This document shows, in pieces, positions 31,073 to 40,834 of a stretch of DNA of 64,000 nt (the stretch's first letter is position 1; every line of letters begins with the position of its first letter). The position numbers and the translations under genes are program-made. This DNA is from Halorussus halobius. Lineage in GTDB: Archaea > Halobacteriota > Halobacteria > Halobacteriales > Haladaptataceae. The stretch lies in the NCBI RefSeq assembly GCF_004765805.1, contig NZ_SBIU01000004.1, forward strand, positions 431,437 through 495,436, written 5' to 3'. Under the pieces are notes generated by a model, which had not been told where the DNA came from, searched no databases, and saw only the letters and a program-made list of their open reading frames with translations.

Positions 31073-31264
31073 GGTTGCCGAGCACAATGCTCGGTGGGTC
31101 TCTGGCGGAGACACTGATATCGTGTCGTGTGTGGTCCGTCAGTTCGACGACCCCGAGCCGCGTCGTTGGCCGGGTGTCACCGAACTGCCAAGGCTAACAT
31201 CAGATTCCATCGTTTACGGCGGACCGCAGGGGTGGAATCCTCATTTCCTCCGGACCCGAACGTA

Positions 31265-31870
31265 TGCTTCGACGGGTATTAAACCCATCGAATCGCGTTC
31301 GAGGTCCGAGATTGCGGGACGAATCGAACGCCCCGCGAATCGCGTCGTGTCTTTCTCTGCATTACGGTTCAATGCACCCCGATTATTTAAGGGCGTCGAA
31401 CCGCGTTCGTCCTTCGGTGGGAAGACCCCCGAAGGCTCGTTCGCATCCAATCCGAGCACCCGTATACACTTAAGGGCGTCGGATTGGGCGTGTAGCAAAC
31501 GTCCGAAACCGCAGGACGCCGCCGACACCCAATCCGAACACCCCTATACACTTAAGGGCATTGGATTGGGTCCGTTTTGACCGCCCCGCCGCGGGGCAGG
31601 GCGTCGTTCGCATTCCCACTCGAGCCCCCTCGTACACTTAAGGGTATCGAATCGGGACGTCTCGGTCGTCCCGGACCGCGGGACGGCGTCGACGACCGAA
31701 TCCAGAGCCCCTCTCATTGAAAGGTGTCGAATCGGACTAACTCGGACTGTAGCAGAGACGCCCGATGGGCGTCGGTACTCGCCACGTCCGGAGGCCTCGA
31801 GCCGCAGGGCCTCGTTCGCACTCAAACGGAATGCCCGGTCCATACATAAGGGCATCGAACCGAGACGGGT
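31265..31870 (-). promoter_or_regulatory. Tandem rRNA promoter array
   Basis: At least six promoter-like boxes read toward 16S. In reverse complement they match TTCGA-nn-CCCTTAAGTGTA-n-GGGTG. The TTAAG/TATA cores are near 31386-31391, 31467-31474, 31547-31554, 31633-31641, 31715-31722 (degenerate) and 31841-31849. A seventh, GATGGGTTTAATACCC, is near 31275-31290 within the leader. Spacing is about 80 to 90 bases except the last. Such arrays are known upstream of Halobacterium rrn. They give high and adjustable rRNA transcription. 31871-32113 shows no gene. Confidence 0.8.
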
Positions 31871-32113
31871 TCGTGGTGGGATGACGTGGCACTACCGTCC
31901 CGCGATTCCACCGGTGAGCACCTCGGATAGAACTACGTCGGGTTGGATGTGGCGCGGGCGGAGAACGGGCCGGTCATCCTGCGCGTCGTACGCGTCGTCC
32001 CGGCGAATGGTACCCGCGCACTCGAACGGACGGGGCGGCGCCACAATAACTCCTGATGTTCGGGCTCGAGACGTCGACTGTAAAACGAGGGGGAGTAAGT
32101 AGTTCCGTCCGCG

Positions 32114-32437
32114 CTACTCATCGAGGTGCTCGATACCCTGCTTCGAGACGTTGGCCTCGGTAATCTCGTCCGGCATCCAATCGGGTTTGTCGTCCGGGGC
32201 CTGTTCGTGCCACGCCCAACCCTCGTAGATGTGGACCTTGTCCGTTCCCTTCTCCCGGAGCCGAATCTCTGTCGGGTCGGCCGCGTCCTCCGAGGATGCG
32301 GGGTCGAGCCGCCGGGCCGCTTTCAGCGCCGCCTGCCGGGGAGTGTTGCCCGAGAATACGCTACTCTCGTCGCCGGTCGATTCCCGCAGCGCGAAGTTCC
32401 GCTTACCGTCCTCACGTACCATGGTTTTCTCCTCCAT
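32114..32437 (-). CDS. Chromosomal protein MC1
   Basis: The 107-residue DNA-binding protein matches the MC1 family: KRNFALRESTGDESSVFSGN, TPRQAALKAARRLDP, IRLREKGTDKVHIYEGWAW and PDWMPDEITEANVSKQ. MC1 is a monomeric architectural protein that bends DNA strongly. The haloarchaeal version is longer and more acidic than the 93-residue Methanosarcina one, with an N-terminal MEEKTMVRED. ATG at 32437 is used; an internal ATG at 32422 is possible. It is transcribed away from the following AbrB-like gene. Confidence 0.92.
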   Translation of the reverse strand: MEEKTMVREDGKRNFALRESTGDESSVFSGNTPRQAALKAARRLDPASSEDAADPTEIRLREKGTDKVHIYEGWAWHEQAPDDKPDWMPDEITEANVSKQGIEHLDE

Positions 32438-32666
32438 GCCAATCCAGCACAGGACCCACTATAAATATATCGCCGATGTGAGCCGTTTTGGTCGAAAACT
32501 ATATACGCGAGGTCGTGCAGTCGCGCGATTTCCGGACGAAACGCGCAGTCACCGTGTGGGATTCGGGTCGAAAACGTCGGGACGCGCCGGACAGCCACGC
32601 GAGAGCACCCGGCGGTAGAAAACACTTAAGTATAAGCTGGGGCGAACGTACGCGCACGATACCGCG

Positions 32667-32864
32667 ATGGTTCGGAAAAAGAAGCTCAGCCCCAGTGGCG
32701 CGAAAGGCGAGGACGGCGAGTACCACAACGTCCACATCAACCTGCACGAGGACGAACTCGCCGTCGCCGGCATGGACATCGGCGACGAGGTGTTCGTGCG
32801 CGTCAGGGAGGACAAAATCATCATCCAGAAGGCCGACAAGGACGAGGTCGAGCACGAGTTCTAA
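32667..32864 (+). CDS. Small AbrB-like protein
   Basis: The 65-residue protein (MVRKKKLSPSGAKGEDGEYHNVHINLHEDELAVAGMDIGDEVFVRVREDKIIIQKAD) has the beta-rich AbrB/SpoVT-like pattern: a basic N-terminus, then LAVAGMDIGDEVFVRVREDKIIIQ. It may bind DNA or a partner protein. It is 37 bases upstream of pyrD in the same direction and could be co-transcribed. A TATA-like ACTTAAGTATAAG lies at 32623-32635. Confidence 0.65.
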   Translation: MVRKKKLSPSGAKGEDGEYHNVHINLHEDELAVAGMDIGDEVFVRVREDKIIIQKADKDEVEHEF

Positions 32865-32901
32865 ACAGGGCTTTGTACGCCACGAACGCGATTACTTCAC
32901 G

Positions 32902-33963
32902 ATGGACGCCTACGAGTTAGCCAGACCACTGCTGTTCTCGCTCCCGCCGGAGACCGCTCACGACGTGGTCCACGCCGGACTGCGCGCCGCCCAGGGGACG
33001 CCCGTAGCCGACGCGCTCCGCTCGCGGTACGCGGTCGACGACGACCGCCTCGGCGTGACCGCGTTCGGCCAGCGGTTCCCGAATCCGGTCGGCGTCGCCG
33101 CCGGGTTCGACAAGAACGGACAGGTGCCCTCGATACTGGGGAGTCTCGGCTTCGGACACGTCGAAGTCGGTGGCGTCACCGCCGAACCCCAGTCCGGAAA
33201 TTCCCGGCCGCGGATGTTCCGACTCCGCGAGGACCGGGGAATCGTCAACCGCATGGGGCTGAACAACCACGGCGCGGACGCGGTGGGCGAGCGACTCGCG
33301 GAGACCGCTCCTGCTGCGGACGTCCCCGTCGGCGTCAACCTCGCCAAGTCCGAGCGCGTCGCCACCGAGGACGCGCCCGCCGATTACCGCTACACCTACC
33401 AGCGGGTCGCCGACGGCGGGGACTTCTTCGTGGTCAACGTCTCCTGCCCCAACTCCGAGGGGTTCCGCGACCTCCAGAACCGCGACTCCATGGCGGCCAT
33501 CCTCACCGAGTTGCAGGACGCGGGCGCGAGTCCGTTGCTCGTCAAGCTCTCGCCGGACCTCCCCGACCCGGCCGTCGAGGACGCGCTCGACCTCGTGACC
33601 GAACTGGACCTCGACGGCGTCATCGCCGCGAACACCACGACCGACCGCCCCGAGTCGCTCCGGAGCCACAACCGCGCGGAGGGCGGCGGGCTGTCGGGCA
33701 AGCCAATCGAAGCGCGCGCGACCGGGATGGTCCGGTTCGTCGCCGAGCGCGTGGACGTGCCGGTCGTCGGCGTCGGCGGGGTGTTCACGGCCGAGGACGC
33801 CTACCGAAAGCTACGCGCGGGCGCACGCGTAGTGCAACTGTACACCGGACTGGTCTACCGGGGACCGTCCATCGCGCGCGACATCAACGAAGGGCTGCTC
33901 GACCTGCTCGACCGCGACGGCTTCGACTCGGTGGCGGACGCGGTCGGTGTGGACGTGGACTGA
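32902..33963 (+). CDS. pyrD: Dihydroorotate dehydrogenase, quinone-type (class 2)
   Basis: The 353-residue flavoenzyme oxidises dihydroorotate to orotate in pyrimidine synthesis. The N-terminal LARPLLFSLPPETAHDVVH extension is of the membrane-associated class 2 type. Active-site pieces are GVAAGFDKNGQ, GGVTAEPQSGNSRPR, RMGLNNHGAD, NVSCPNSEG with the catalytic serine-cysteine area, LVKLSPDL and ANTTTDR. VGVGGVFTAEDA and QLYTGLVYRGP bind FMN phosphate. ATG at 32902 starts MDAYELARP, following the AbrB-like gene. Confidence 0.95.
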   Translation: MDAYELARPLLFSLPPETAHDVVHAGLRAAQGTPVADALRSRYAVDDDRLGVTAFGQRFPNPVGVAAGFDKNGQVPSILGSLGFGHVEVGGVTAEPQSGNSRPRMFRLREDRGIVNRMGLNNHGADAVGERLAETAPAADVPVGVNLAKSERVATEDAPADYRYTYQRVADGGDFFVVNVSCPNSEGFRDLQNRDSMAAILTELQDAGASPLLVKLSPDLPDPAVEDALDLVTELDLDGVIAANTTTDRPESLRSHNRAEGGGLSGKPIEARATGMVRFVAERVDVPVVGVGGVFTAEDAYRKLRAGARVVQLYTGLVYRGPSIARDINEGLLDLLDRDGFDSVADAVGVDVD

Positions 33964-34389
33964 CTACGTCTTCTTCGGCGAACTCCCGCTCGTTCTTCCC
34001 GACTCCGCCCGTCCACCCGAACACCACCACCGGCGCGCGGGAGCGACCGGCGTAACGAGGGAAGGACTCGCGCGAAGGACGAACGCAGTGAGCGGAGGCT
34101 GGGAGGTGTGAGCCTCGCGGTCGCGGTGCTGTTGCGGGGTCTCCTCGGCTTCGGGAGTAGCTAGCTTCGGTGACGTATCCTCGTTACGACGAATCCGAGA
34201 TTGCTACTGCGCGACTGAGGGAAACACCACTGCACAGCAACCGCTCAGCGCTGCGAATACGACGACCTGAAAGCCTCACCTCCATCAGCCTCGGCGACGG
34301 CCGCCGCCGCGCGCTACCTTCGCGTACGGAATCAGAAGTGGAACGTCGCGACCGGAAACGAAATCCGGGGAGCGAATGGCCCCGAATCT
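33964..34389. other. Gene-free interval with repeat copy B
   Basis: No gene is supported in these 426 bases between pyrD and the end of pheT (convergent). A copy of the dispersed repeat is at 34053-34139, inverted. The rest (34140-34389) has no recognisable coding potential. Confidence 0.55.
34053..34139 (-). repeat. Dispersed non-coding repeat, copy B (inverted)
   Basis: In reverse complement it shows CCCCGCAACAGCACCGCGACC, GAGGCTCACACC, TCCCAGCCTCCGCTCACTGC and GTTCGTCCTTCGCGCGAGTC in that order. Blocks correspond to copy C at 51.6 kb with about the same spacing and to the first half of copy A. Confidence 0.6.
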
Positions 34390-36117
34390 TCACTTCAGCG
34401 CGTCCAGCCGGAACTCGAACGCGGCCACGGGGAGTTCGAGGTCGTGTTCGACCAGCACCTCGGGGTGGACCTCGCCGAGGACGCCCGCCGCCTCGCCGTC
34501 GATAACGACCTCGGCCGCGCGACCGTCGATGAACGTCGGGTGGTCGGTCGCGGGCGTCTCCAGGTCGACGTCGAAGTTGCGCGCGACCGCCTGCAGGCGG
34601 GCCTTGGCGTCCTCGTAGGAGGCGTCGTGGCGCGCGAGGACGCCCGCGACCGTCCGTCGCTCGGCGACGCCGGTGTCCTCGCGCTCGTCGACGCGGGCGG
34701 CGAGCCCTATCTCCGCGAGGTCCTGCGGGTACGCCCGGTGGGTGTTGTTCTCCAGTACCATCAGCAGCGAGGGGAGCGCCCACGTCCGGAGCATGGTGTA
34801 GTCCTCGCTGTACGGTTCGAGGATGGTCGCGGGCTCGTCGGCCCCCAGAGCGTCGTCGTCAGGCGAGACGCCCATCCGGTCGAAGTTCTCCGGTTCGCTT
34901 ATCATGTGGAAGTTCAGCAGGTCCTCGAAGCCCAGCCCCACCAGCACCGCGCGCGCGGCGTCTTCGAGGTTCGACCGGTCGTGGCGGCCGCCGACCGTCC
35001 CCACGTCGGGGTAGCGCGGTTCGAGGTCGTTGAAGCCGTACGCCCGGCCCACGTCGTCGACCACGTCGTCGGGATGAAGTACGTCCACGCGGTAGGGGGG
35101 AATCTCGACCTCGTAGGCGAGCTCGTCGTCACCGACCTCGGTGGTCTCGGCGTCCAGCCCCGACCGCTCAAGCAGGTCGAGCACGCGTTCGGCGCTCAAA
35201 TCGACCCCGAGCATCCCCTCGATGCGCTCGTGGCTCACCGTCTTGCGCTTGACCTCGAAATCCGGACGGTCGAGCGTCCGGTCGGGGTACTCGACCGCGA
35301 CCTCCTCGACGGTCGCGCCCCGGGCGTCGAGCGCGTAGCAGATGACGTTGCACATGCGGTCGATGGTCCACTGGTCGGTGCCCGTGAGTTCGACGAACAG
35401 GTCCCGCGACTCGGTCGAGACCTCGGTCCGGCGGCCGTTGATGACCGGCGGGAACGAGAACAGTCCGACGTCGTCGTAGATGGCGGGGTACCGGTCGTAG
35501 TCGGCCACGAGGTCGGCGTAGGTCTCGCCGGTGGGGTGGGCGCGCAACACCTCGTCGGGCGTCATCTCGGCGTCGGCGTCCAGCGGGACGAAGGTGTCGC
35601 CCTCGGGGTCGATGCCGCGATACGTGATGGAGTTGCCCACCTCGGTCCGGCCCTCCGCAGTGGCGGCCTGCCCTTTCAGCATCGTCAGGTCGTGGATGCC
35701 GATGGCACCTTTCGCGCGCTTGCGGCCCATCGTGGCGTGGAGTTTCTCCTGCAACTGGATGAGCGAGTCGAGCGCGTCGTCGTCGAGGTCGACGCCCCGA
35801 ATCACCGCGCCGGTGACGTACGGGCGCTCGTCGGGGACGCTCTCGTCGACCTCGATGGACCAGTCGGCGTCGTTGGTCCCCGGGACGTAGACGCCCCGGT
35901 CGTCGCCGTACTGGTAGCGCAGCGACCGCGCCACGCCCTCGACCGAGAGCCGGTCGAGTCGGTCGGGCGCGAACTCCAGTTGGAGGTCGCCCTCCTCGGT
36001 CCGGCCCTCGAATTCGAGGCCGAGCGCGAACAGGTCCTCGACGAGTTCGTCGTCGCTCTTCTCGTCGTGGCCGGTCAACTGGCGTAGTTCGTCGGGGTTC
36101 ACGTCGACGACTGGCAT
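34390..36117 (-). CDS. pheT: Phenylalanyl-tRNA synthetase beta subunit
   Basis: The 575-residue subunit works with PheS in an alpha2-beta2 enzyme. It contains the archaeal-type B3/B4 editing region (KLHATMGRKRAKGAIGIHDL), the B5 domain (RVDVLHPDDVVDDVGRAYGFND) and a class II-like inactive core (LNFHMISEPENF). The ATG at 36117 overlaps the pheS stop as ATGA, as is typical. Longer open sequence upstream is a shadow of pheS. Confidence 0.94.
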   Translation of the reverse strand: MPVVDVNPDELRQLTGHDEKSDDELVEDLFALGLEFEGRTEEGDLQLEFAPDRLDRLSVEGVARSLRYQYGDDRGVYVPGTNDADWSIEVDESVPDERPYVTGAVIRGVDLDDDALDSLIQLQEKLHATMGRKRAKGAIGIHDLTMLKGQAATAEGRTEVGNSITYRGIDPEGDTFVPLDADAEMTPDEVLRAHPTGETYADLVADYDRYPAIYDDVGLFSFPPVINGRRTEVSTESRDLFVELTGTDQWTIDRMCNVICYALDARGATVEEVAVEYPDRTLDRPDFEVKRKTVSHERIEGMLGVDLSAERVLDLLERSGLDAETTEVGDDELAYEVEIPPYRVDVLHPDDVVDDVGRAYGFNDLEPRYPDVGTVGGRHDRSNLEDAARAVLVGLGFEDLLNFHMISEPENFDRMGVSPDDDALGADEPATILEPYSEDYTMLRTWALPSLLMVLENNTHRAYPQDLAEIGLAARVDEREDTGVAERRTVAGVLARHDASYEDAKARLQAVARNFDVDLETPATDHPTFIDGRAAEVVIDGEAAGVLGEVHPEVLVEHDLELPVAAFEFRLDALK

Positions 36118-37637
36118 CAGTGTAGCACCTCCGTCTCCCGCAGCAGTTCGAGGTCGGCGAGCGTCCCGTGGACGTCCCGGATGTCCTCGAAGCCGTACAT
36201 CAGCATCAGCAGGCGTTCGAGCGCGAGCCCCCACGCCATCACGTCGCAGTCGACGCCGAGCGGGTCGAGCACTTCGGGTCGGAACATCCCGGAGTTGCCG
36301 ATTTCGACCATCTCACCCGTGGTCGGGTGGGTGCCGAACAGCTCGAAGCTCGGCTCCGTGTAGGGGTTGTAGTGGGGCTTGAACTCGATGTCGGTGATAC
36401 CGAACTCGGCGTAGAACTCCTCGAAGGTGCCCATCAGGTCCCGCACCGAGAGGTTCTCGGCCATCACCCAGCCCTCGATCTGGAAGAACTCAAGCAAGTG
36501 GGTCGGGTCGAGCGTGTCGTTGCGGTACACCTTCTCGACGCTGAAGAACCGCTGGGGCGGTTCCAACTCGCCGACCTCGTGGCCCGAAAGATATCGCATC
36601 GACAGCGAGGTGGTGTGCCCGCGCAGGTCGATACCGCGCGCGACCTCCTCGGTCCACGGCGAGTGGTAGCCCTCGCCGTCCTCGCCCACGCCGTCTAAGT
36701 GGGCCGACTTCACGCGCTCGACCAACTCCTCGGGGAAGTCGCCGGCGTCCTCGGCCATCCGCCGGGGGTTCTCCAGCGCGAACTGGTCCCAGTGGGTCCG
36801 CGCGGGGTGGTCCTGGGGCATGAACAGCGCGTCGTTGATCCAGAACTCGGCGTCCGCGTGGGGGCCTTCCATCTCCTCGAAGCCCATGCCGACCAGGGTG
36901 TCCTTGACCCGATTCGCGGTCTGTCGAAGAATGTGGGTCTTGCCGCCGTCGACGCGCTCGGCGTCGGCCTCGACGTTGTACTCGGCGAACTCCACCGCCC
37001 GCCACTCGCCGGTGGTCAGCATCTCGGGCGTGAGCTGGCCCACCGTTTCGGCGGCCTCGACGCCCTCCATCAGCGCCGTGACGCCCTCGTCGGTGAGCGT
37101 GACCGAGCGCACGGTCGACTCCGAGCGCTCGACGAGCCCGCGACTCTCTAACTGCGCCAGCACGCTCCCGTCGGCGACCGATTCGCCCGCGTCGAGGGCC
37201 GCGAGCGCCTCCGCTTCGGCGTCGCCGTCGGGGTCGGCGTCGGGGTCGGCCGTAATCTCGCCCCCCTCGATGGTGCCGTACCCCTTCCGGGCGTAGTTCG
37301 ACAGCGCGATGTCGACCTGCGGTCCCGCCAGCCCGGACTCGCCGACGATTCGGCCCATCTCCGCCGGCTCGTCGTCGGCCCCGGCGTCGATAGCTGTCTC
37401 GTAGAGTCGGACCTCCGGGAGGCCCGCCTCGACGTACTCGCGGCCCTCGTCGGTGAGTGCGACCGACTCGGCGGTCGACTCGGCGACGTCGACGAGTCCC
37501 GCCGACTCCAACTCGAAGGCCGCGCCCGTCACCGTCTCGGGTTTGAGTTCCGTCTCGTCGGCCAGTTGCTCTACGGTCCGTGCGTCGTTCGCGCTCGCGG
37601 CCTGTAGCACCGCGACCTGTGATTCTGGTAGTTTCAT
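36117..37637 (-). CDS. pheS: Phenylalanyl-tRNA synthetase alpha subunit
   Basis: The 506-residue catalytic subunit has an N-terminal pair of winged-helix-like segments (residues 1-150) and then the class II catalytic core: ARTHWDQFALENP, motif 2 RFFSVEKVYRNDTLDPTHL, EGWVMAENLS and motif 3 MAWGLALERLLMLMYG. It attaches phenylalanine to tRNA-Phe. pheT follows with a 4-base overlap. The start at 37637 precedes MKLPESQVAVLQAAS. Upstream 37638-37992 (about 350 bases) has no gene but an A-rich TATA motif near 37958 that serves the opposite gene. Confidence 0.95.
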   Translation of the reverse strand: MKLPESQVAVLQAASANDARTVEQLADETELKPETVTGAAFELESAGLVDVAESTAESVALTDEGREYVEAGLPEVRLYETAIDAGADDEPAEMGRIVGESGLAGPQVDIALSNYARKGYGTIEGGEITADPDADPDGDAEAEALAALDAGESVADGSVLAQLESRGLVERSESTVRSVTLTDEGVTALMEGVEAAETVGQLTPEMLTTGEWRAVEFAEYNVEADAERVDGGKTHILRQTANRVKDTLVGMGFEEMEGPHADAEFWINDALFMPQDHPARTHWDQFALENPRRMAEDAGDFPEELVERVKSAHLDGVGEDGEGYHSPWTEEVARGIDLRGHTTSLSMRYLSGHEVGELEPPQRFFSVEKVYRNDTLDPTHLLEFFQIEGWVMAENLSVRDLMGTFEEFYAEFGITDIEFKPHYNPYTEPSFELFGTHPTTGEMVEIGNSGMFRPEVLDPLGVDCDVMAWGLALERLLMLMYGFEDIRDVHGTLADLELLRETEVLH

Positions 37638-37956
37638 GTCCGTGGTCGTCGTTGGTCGTTACGTCCCCGTGCGCCCGTTTATCGCTTCTGAAGCGCGGTC
37701 GCCCGAGCTCGCGTCGACGGCTCTCGCCGACCGCGCGCGAACGGTTTCGTCCCAGTCGGGGTCCTCGCCCGGCCCGGGAGTCCGCCGTCCGGTCAGGACG
37801 CGAAGAAGAAACCGAACCCCGTGCGCGCGTGCCGTGGCTGACGGGCGCTCTCGCCGGACCGGGATTCGGATGGCATGTCCGGGAGTTGTCCGTAGTCCGT
37901 GAAAAGCGTTCCGGGGTATCGTCCGAACCCCATCGAAGATAATTCCATAGCAAAAA

Positions 37957-37964
37957 CATTATAA
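37957..37964 (+). promoter_or_regulatory. TATA box for the 37993 gene
   Basis: CATTATAA is in the AT-rich stretch 37950-37970. A start of transcription about 26 bases downstream (near 37985) would lie after the ATG at 37972 but just before the ATG at 37993. This favours the downstream start and a nearly leaderless mRNA. Confidence 0.45.
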
Positions 37965-37992
37965 CACAACAATGAAAGAATCTATTCGGACT

Positions 37993-38364
37993 ATGGAGCA
38001 GGTTAGTGCGGCGGAATCCGACAACTGGACGATGAAGGTCGAGGACAACGCCACCATCATCGAGTACCACGGGGACATCAGCCCCGAGGAGGGCGAGGCC
38101 ATCGTCGAGGAGTGGCAGCCCCTCATCTCCGAGGGCGAGGTGGACACCCACGTCCTCCACCTCGACGCCGACGACCACTTCGACGACGAGACGTTCGGTA
38201 CCATCGAGCAAGCTGGAACTCTGGGTCTCCAGCACGGCGTCGACCGATGGGCCATCGTGGCGGGCAAGACGAAGACGATGGCCATAGCCAGCAAGCTCCC
38301 CGACGATATCGAGACCTACGAGACCGACGACCTCGACGACGGGCTCGACTGGGCGAGTCACTGA
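37993..38364 (+). CDS. Hypothetical acidic protein, STAS-like
   Basis: The 123-residue product starts MEQVSAAESDNWTMKVEDN. An upstream ATG at 37972 would add seven residues (MKESIRT), but the TATA position favours 37993. The strand-helix pattern ATIIEYHGDISPEEGEAIVEEW, HVLHLDADDHFDDETFGTIEQAGTLG, VDRWAIVAGKTKTMAIAS resembles SpoIIAA/STAS-type proteins that bind partners rather than catalyse. It is very acidic. Function is unknown. Confidence 0.65.
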   Translation: MEQVSAAESDNWTMKVEDNATIIEYHGDISPEEGEAIVEEWQPLISEGEVDTHVLHLDADDHFDDETFGTIEQAGTLGLQHGVDRWAIVAGKTKTMAIASKLPDDIETYETDDLDDGLDWASH

Positions 38365-38404
38365 CCCGAAGGCTTATTCTCCCGTCCGCGGAACCGTTTC
38401 GGAC

Positions 38405-39619
38405 ATGCCCTCCAGACGACAGGTTCTCGCGGGTGTCGGGAGCGCCGGTACCGCGGCGCTCGCCGGGTGCGTCGGCGGGGACGGAGCCGACTACTCGCCG
38501 GGCGAGGACGCGGACGCCGACTGGCCGATGCCCCGCTTCGACCCGACCAACACCGCGTACAGCCCCGACGCGAAGGCCCCCCGCGAGAGCGTCCGCGAGC
38601 GCTGGACCTACGAGGGCGGATTCGCGACCGGACCCCCCGCGGTGGCGGACGGGACCGTCTTCCTCCCGACCGCCGAGGCGCTGGTCGCGCTCGACGCCGC
38701 CTCCGGCGAGGAGCAGTGGCGGTTCGCCCCCGACGGGCAGCCCTGGACCGCACCGCCGGTGGTCCACGACGGGACGGCGTACGTCACCGGCGTCACCGAT
38801 TCGGGCGTCTACGCCATCGACGCGAGCTCGGGCGATGCGGTCTGGTCGGTCGCCGACGCCGGCGGCGCTCGCGGGGGCGTCCACCTGCTGGCGGGCGAAT
38901 ACGTCTCCGAGCCGGTCGTCTACGCCGGCGGCGAGAACGGCGGACTCGTCAGGCTCGACGCTGCGACGGGCGAGGAGACCTGGCGCACCGACCTGTTCGG
39001 CAGCGTCTCGGCGTTCGGCTATCGACTGCCCCAGCTCTACGTCGGAACTCGAGGCGGCGAGGTGTACGCCCTCGTCGACTCGGTCGACGGCGCGGACGAA
39101 CCCGACGAAGCGTGGCGGCGCAAGGTCGGGTCGGCGGTCCGGACCGTCCTTCCGAGCGGGGAAGGCGTCCTCGTCCACACGTTCGGCGACCCGTTGTACT
39201 GCTTGCAGGACGGGGCGCACGCCGGGACGACCCGGTGGACCGTCGACCAGCGACGCGCCAACTCGGCTCCCGTCGCCGCGAACTACACGTTCTTCGCGGC
39301 GGGTTACGGGAGCCTCACCGCGTTCCGCGACTACGACAGCGACACGACGTGGCGACTCGGCGGTCGCTTCGACGCCACGGGTCCGGTCGCGGCCGGCGAC
39401 ACGCTCTACGCGAGCAGCCGCGATGCGGTCCACGCCTTCGCCCTCGACGGCGGAAGTTGGGGCGCGTTCGGCCACCGATTCGACGCGAAGCGGTGGTCCC
39501 ATCCCACGCCGGCAGGTGCGACAGAAGGACTCGCCGTCGGGGACGGTGCGGTGTTCGCCTCGTGCCAAGGGAGCGAGGACAGCGACGTGAGCCTCTACTG
39601 TCTGGAGCCGGCGAACTGA
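38405..39619 (+). CDS. PQQ-binding-like beta-propeller lipoprotein, Tat-exported
   Basis: The 404-residue protein has a Tat signal with a lipobox (PSRRQVLAGVGSAGTAALAGC), so it should be exported folded and lipid-anchored. Repeats of the PQQ-type propeller blade are visible: VALDAASGEEQWRF, YAIDASSGDAVWSV, VRLDAATGEETWRT and YALVDSV, each about 40-50 residues apart. Such propellers in haloarchaea may bind a cofactor or act as a scaffold; catalytic residues are not obvious. It stands between a small hypothetical gene and aspartate kinase. Confidence 0.88.
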   Translation: MPSRRQVLAGVGSAGTAALAGCVGGDGADYSPGEDADADWPMPRFDPTNTAYSPDAKAPRESVRERWTYEGGFATGPPAVADGTVFLPTAEALVALDAASGEEQWRFAPDGQPWTAPPVVHDGTAYVTGVTDSGVYAIDASSGDAVWSVADAGGARGGVHLLAGEYVSEPVVYAGGENGGLVRLDAATGEETWRTDLFGSVSAFGYRLPQLYVGTRGGEVYALVDSVDGADEPDEAWRRKVGSAVRTVLPSGEGVLVHTFGDPLYCLQDGAHAGTTRWTVDQRRANSAPVAANYTFFAAGYGSLTAFRDYDSDTTWRLGGRFDATGPVAAGDTLYASSRDAVHAFALDGGSWGAFGHRFDAKRWSHPTPAGATEGLAVGDGAVFASCQGSEDSDVSLYCLEPAN

Positions 39620-39655
39620 CCACCGGCGGAGCCGAATCGACGCGACGAGCGCGGT

Positions 39656-40834
39656 TCAGAACTCCGCCTGGATGATGTCGAGCGCCTCCTCGCGGTCGTC
39701 CCAGTCGACGAACACCGCGACGCTGGTCGCGCTCGTGATGAGGTCGTGGATGTTGATGCCGGCGTCCGCGATGGGGTCGACGAAGTTCCGGATGACGCCC
39801 GGCTGGTTGGGGAGTTTGCCCCCCATCATGCGGACGACCGCCACGTCGTCGTCGATGGTGACGCTGGACAGCGAGTCCTGGTCGATGACCTCCTGATGCA
39901 GGATGTTCTCGGCGCGCTGGGCCACCGTCTCGTCGACGTAGAAGGTGACCGAATCCATGCCGCTGGCCACCGCGTCGACGTTGATGTCGCTGTCGCCGAG
40001 CGCGGACGAGAGCTCCTGGAGGATGCCCGACCGGTTCCGGATGGCCCGGCCCGCCACGGTGAGACAGGCCAGGGGGTTCTCGCGCATGTCGACGAGGTTC
40101 TCGAACTCGCCCACGACGTCGGTCCCGCCCGTGAGCAGGTCGCCGTGCTGGTAGTGGACCACGCGCACGTCGAGGTCGCCGTCCTTGTACGAGAGCGCGC
40201 TGGGCGCGACCACCTCCGCGCCGCGAAACGAGAGGTTGCGGAGTTCGTCGACGGATATCTCCGCGACGTTGCGCGCGCCCTCGACGACGTGGGGGTCGCC
40301 GGTCATCACGCCCTCGACGTCGGTCACGATGACCACCTCGTCGGCGTCGAGGTAGTTGCCCAACATTACGGCCGTGGTGTCCGAACCGCCGCGCCCGAGC
40401 GTCGTGACGCCGCCCTCGGGGCCCTCGGCGAGGAACCCGGTGACGACCGGGACCACGCCGTCGAGCTCGGCCGCGAGGTCGGCGGCCGCCGCGCGGGTCC
40501 GCTCGGCGTCGACCTCACCGCGCTCGTCGGTGAACACCGGCCAGCGGTCGCTCCCCGGTTCCACGAAGACCGCCTCGACGCCCCGAGCGGCCAGCGCGGC
40601 CTTGAGCATCCGGACGCTGGTGCGCTCGCCCATGCTGACGATCTCGGCGCGGTCGGCGTCGCCCGCGTCGAACTCGATCTCGTCGAGGAGTTCGTCGGTG
40701 GTGTTGCCCATCGCGCTCGCGACCACCGCGATTTCGTGCCCTTGGGCTACCGCGTCCGCAATCGAGTCGGCCGCCCGGTTGATGCGGTCGCCGCTTCCGA
40801 GGCTCGTCCCGCCGAACTTCGCCACTACGCGCAT
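39656..40834 (-). CDS. lysC: Aspartate kinase
   Basis: The 392-residue enzyme phosphorylates aspartate for threonine, methionine and lysine synthesis. N-terminal KFGGTSLGSGDRI and central TLGRGGSDTTAVMLG (nucleotide and substrate sites) are complete. Two ACT domains fill the C-terminal 120 residues (VAGRAIRNRSGILQELSSAL, VVRMMGGKLPNQPGVIRNF), suggesting feedback control by an amino acid. I start at the ATG at 40834 (MRVVAKFGG), the family's usual beginning; an upstream ATG would add 79 unsupported residues. Confidence 0.95.
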   Translation of the reverse strand: MRVVAKFGGTSLGSGDRINRAADSIADAVAQGHEIAVVASAMGNTTDELLDEIEFDAGDADRAEIVSMGERTSVRMLKAALAARGVEAVFVEPGSDRWPVFTDERGEVDAERTRAAAADLAAELDGVVPVVTGFLAEGPEGGVTTLGRGGSDTTAVMLGNYLDADEVVIVTDVEGVMTGDPHVVEGARNVAEISVDELRNLSFRGAEVVAPSALSYKDGDLDVRVVHYQHGDLLTGGTDVVGEFENLVDMRENPLACLTVAGRAIRNRSGILQELSSALGDSDINVDAVASGMDSVTFYVDETVAQRAENILHQEVIDQDSLSSVTIDDDVAVVRMMGGKLPNQPGVIRNFVDPIADAGINIHDLITSATSVAVFVDWDDREEALDIIQAEF

